The notes under the pieces: generated by a model
Told to the model about the DNA's origin: nothing
Seen by the model: only the letters and a program-made list of their open reading frames with translations
Database searches by the model: none
Source: an uncultured Candidatus Melainabacteria bacterium
GTDB taxonomy: Bacteria > Cyanobacteriota > Vampirovibrionia > Gastranaerophilales > Gastranaerophilaceae
Direction: 5' to 3'
Assembly: GCA_934718085.1 (NCBI GenBank)
Contig: CAKUZL010000016.1
Coordinates: forward strand, 1 to 15,066
Length of the DNA: 15,066 nt
Translations under genes and position numbers: made by a program
Shown: positions 13,385 through 15,066 of the stretch, piece after piece
Layout: the number at the start of each line of letters is the position of its first letter
Position numbering within the stretch: the first letter of the stretch is position 1

Positions 13385-14488
13385 ATGAAAGACATTTGGG
13401 AAAAATACGCGAGCGTGCTTGTCGACTATTCGACAAACGTTCAAAAAGGCGAATTGACGGTAATTTCGACGAGTTCGGCGGAATCCGCGCCTTTGGTAAA
13501 AGCAATATATAAAAGAGTTCTCGAAAAAGGGGCGTACCCCGTTGTAAGATGCGGCATGCCCGGCATTCAGGAAACGTTTTTGAAATACGCGAACGACGAC
13601 CAGCTGAGCTACATCGACCCGATGTTGCAGGAAGAATACGACAAAGCGCAAAACTTCATCTCGATAGGCGCGCCCGTGAACGTAAAATGCCTTGCGAAGG
13701 CTGATTCGAAAAAATCGGCGAAACGTTCCGCCGCAACTAAGAAACTTTCGGAAAAAATGCTCGCGAGAGCCGCAAAAGGCGAGTTGAAATGGGTTATTGC
13801 AGACTTTCCGACCAACGCGCTCGCTCAGGAAGGCTCGATGTCTCTTGACGATTATACCGAATTTCTCATTAAAGCATGCCACCTGAACCTCGACAATCCC
13901 GTCGAAAAATGGAAAGAAATCGGCGAAAAACAAGAAAAAATCGCACAATACCTGAACAAAGTCTCAAAACTTCACATCGTCGGCGAAGAAACCGACATCA
14001 CGTTCGGCGTAAAAGGCAGAATTTGGAAAAGCTGCGCGGGCGAATGCAACTTCCCCGACGGAGAAATCTACACGTCACCGATAGAAGACTCCGTAAACGG
14101 GCATATTTACTTCGATTACCCCGCAATTTACAGAGGCAACGAGTCCGACAAAATCAGATTGACGATTGAAAACGGAAAAGTCGTCAAGGCGCTCGCCGAA
14201 AAAGGAGAAAAATTCCTGAACGATATGTTCGATATGGACGAAGGCTCAAGAGGCATAGGCGAAATCGCCATCGGAACAAACGAAATGATACAGGAAGTAA
14301 CCGGCAACATTCTGTTCGACGAAAAAATCGGCGGCTCCATTCACATGGCTGTCGGCGCTTCGTACCCCGAAACGGGCGGAAAAAACGTTTCCGGCTTGCA
14401 TTGGGATTTGATTAAAAACATGAAAAACGGCGGCAGAATTTACGCCGACGACGTTTTGATTTACGAAAACGGCAAATTCCTTATCTGA
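13385..14488 (+). CDS. M29-family metallo-aminopeptidase (AmpS/aminopeptidase T type), 367 aa
   Basis: Members remove N-terminal amino acids from peptides using two metal ions. All six expected metal ligands are visible: E227 in NFPDGEIYT, E293 in GEIAIGTN, H320 and Y327 in SIHMAVGASYPE, H339 and D341 in SGLHWDLI. Their spacing follows the Thermus aminopeptidase T pattern except that the segment between Y327 and H339 is about 14 residues shorter. Total length is a little below the family's usual 400. The ATG at 13385 is preferred because AAAGGAG lies 6 bases upstream, at the end of lpxA; the open frame extends to 13349 but within lpxA. It is the last gene of the lpx operon. A role in lipid A synthesis is not expected, so co-transcription probably reflects housekeeping expression. 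Confidence 0.92.
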   Translation: MKDIWEKYASVLVDYSTNVQKGELTVISTSSAESAPLVKAIYKRVLEKGAYPVVRCGMPGIQETFLKYANDDQLSYIDPMLQEEYDKAQNFISIGAPVNVKCLAKADSKKSAKRSAATKKLSEKMLARAAKGELKWVIADFPTNALAQEGSMSLDDYTEFLIKACHLNLDNPVEKWKEIGEKQEKIAQYLNKVSKLHIVGEETDITFGVKGRIWKSCAGECNFPDGEIYTSPIEDSVNGHIYFDYPAIYRGNESDKIRLTIENGKVVKALAEKGEKFLNDMFDMDEGSRGIGEIAIGTNEMIQEVTGNILFDEKIGGSIHMAVGASYPETGGKNVSGLHWDLIKNMKNGGRIYADDVLIYENGKFLI

Positions 14489-14520
14489 TCGGAACAAAAC
14501 GACAAAAAATAACTTTTTCG

Positions 14521-14557
14521 ACCATGCCCGCTACCAAAGCGGGCACGGTTGTTTTTT
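14521..14557 (+). terminator. Rho-independent terminator of the lpx operon
   Basis: ACCATGCCCGCT pairs with AGCGGGCACGGT (one A-C mismatch) around a 5-base loop, followed by TTGTTTTTT, 32 bases after the aminopeptidase stop. Confidence 0.9.
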
Positions 14558-14630
14558 GACCTGCAATGCTGGTGTCGGTGTTCTTTCTTCGGCGGTTCTC
14601 GAGGGGCGAATAAAATTCGAAATCAATGCA

Positions 14631-14647
14631 GGTCAGGAGTGCCCGGC
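14631..14647 (-). repeat. REP-like palindrome, copy 4 (inverted)
   Basis: GGTCAGGAGTGCCCGGC is the reverse complement of the 9230-9247 type with a changed centre. Confidence 0.45.
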
Positions 14648-14716
14648 AAAACATGCGACGGAGCAGATTTTTGAGAATTCGGAACCCTGCGTTTCGGTGA
14701 GTAATCAAAAATAAAT

Positions 14717-14741
14717 GTAGGTACCGGGGTTTCACCCCAAC
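14717..14741 (+). repeat. dispersed GGGGTTTC repeat, copy 4
   Basis: GTAGGTACCGGGGTTTCACC followed by CCAAC is the cleanest copy of the family, with an imperfect dyad between GGGG and CCCC. Confidence 0.6.
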
Positions 14742-14837
14742 ATTCCGTTCATTGCAGCATGGCACGTGCAAAATTAAAAAACAAAAATATTTCTTTCTCT
14801 GCTTATTTTGAGAGGCGGACGTGAGAAAAATCTTCTT

Positions 14838-15011
14838 GTTCATTTTTTCTTTTTGTTCGGAGGCGAATTTGCGTAGGGCGGAGGGAGTGAAACGACCGAA
14901 GACCCGAAGTCGCGCCGAAATAACGAGCGACCGTTTTCCCCGAACGGGGGAAACAAAGCGAGTGACTTGAAGGCGTGAAGCAAATTAAAGAGGCAAAAAG
15001 AAAAAACGAAC
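14838..15011. repeat. long imperfect inverted repeat with nested hairpin
   Basis: Outer arms 14838-14855 and 14994-15011 match at 17 of 18 positions when inverted. AATTTGC (14866-14872) pairs with GCAAATT (14980-14986) inside them. At the centre GTTTTCCCC-GAAC-GGGGGAAAC (14933-14954) forms a 9-bp hairpin with one G-U pair. The whole could fold as one branched rod. It may be a non-autonomous element, a structured RNA or an end-of-gene repeat; no coding function is likely. Confidence 0.55.
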
Positions 15012-15012
15012 C

Positions 15013-15051
15013 AAAAAAGAAAAACTCCCGTTGATACATTCGCATCCGGGA
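15013..15051 (-). terminator. probable terminator of a minus-strand gene beyond the window
   Basis: On the minus strand, TCCCGGAT-N8-ATC-AA-CGGGA forms an 8-bp stem with a two-base bulge, followed by GTTTTTCTTTTTT. It would end a gene entering from the right edge. Confidence 0.5.
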
Positions 15052-15066
15052 CAATTCTCTCAGGTT

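Larger units (their letters stand above)
14558..15066. other. 500-bp intergenic end of the window, repeat-rich, no gene seen
   Basis: It holds an 8-bp inverted repeat GACCTGCA/TGCAGGTC (14558-14565 and 14627-14634), one REP-like palindrome, one dispersed GGGGTTTC repeat, a long imperfect inverted repeat (14838-15011) and a minus-strand terminator. Open frames on the minus strand cross these structures and have no support. Confidence 0.55.

Noticed and set aside
12772..13395. 207-aa minus-strand frame across lpxA, and a similar 197-aa frame across the aminopeptidase
   Set aside because: Both are antisense to complete, well-recognised genes and lack start signals.
14803..15054. 83-aa minus-strand frame at the right end
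   Set aside because: It runs through a terminator and the long inverted repeat; the Phe/Ser-rich product reflects A/T runs.

Overview
The window looks like the chromosome of a Gram-negative bacterium of modest GC content. The main evidence is a complete lpxD-lpxC-fabZ-lpxA operon for the first steps of lipid A synthesis, with fabZ as a separate gene rather than fused to lpxC as in Bacteroidetes-type genomes. This gene order fits the cyanobacterial/Melainabacteria (Gastranaerophilales-like) lineage, but also some other phyla such as Elusimicrobiota. The assignment is an inference from gene order and cannot be settled from this window.

Layout. 1-430: a small-protein locus (55 aa, plus perhaps a 28- or 17-aa basic peptide) closed by a clear terminator. 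560-1156 (-): an orphan 198-aa protein. 1341-1500: tRNA-Ser(UGA) with its own consensus promoter and terminator. 1560-5290: an AT-rich accessory island beside the tRNA. It holds a leftward pair of genes (a free-standing DnaB-type ATPase domain, then a PD-(D/E)XK nuclease), an XRE antitoxin-like regulator with a hipA toxin gene broken twice, and the 5' stump of a Mu-type Mor activator gene with its promoter and a 10-bp-arm palindrome. Two 43-bp direct repeats (36/43 identical), each containing a TGTC-N7-GACA palindrome, bracket the ATPase/nuclease pair.

5321-6202 (-): an RpoD-type alternative sigma factor with a recognisable promoter and a hairpin leader. About 820 bp without genes follow, holding dispersed repeats, then a 70-aa LuxR-type DNA-binding protein on the minus strand. 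7634-8878: a 5'-truncated phage MuF head protein whose AT-rich C-terminus resembles the PBECR2-type nuclease domains carried by MuF polymorphic toxins. After it come gene debris, a 32-codon ORF with a strong ribosome binding site, repeats, and tRNA-Ile(GAU) on the minus strand.

10239-14488 (+): lpxD-lpxC-fabZ-lpxA and an M29 metallo-aminopeptidase, with gaps of 0-13 bp, so almost certainly one transcript, ended by a strong terminator at 14521-14557. The last 500 bp hold more repeats, a long imperfect inverted repeat, and a probable terminator for a minus-strand gene beyond the window.

The points most worth pursuing are the repeat-bracketed nuclease/DnaB-type ATPase pair as a possible undescribed defence or mobile module, the MuF toxin remnant, and two families of short dispersed repeats that recur in the intergenic spaces.
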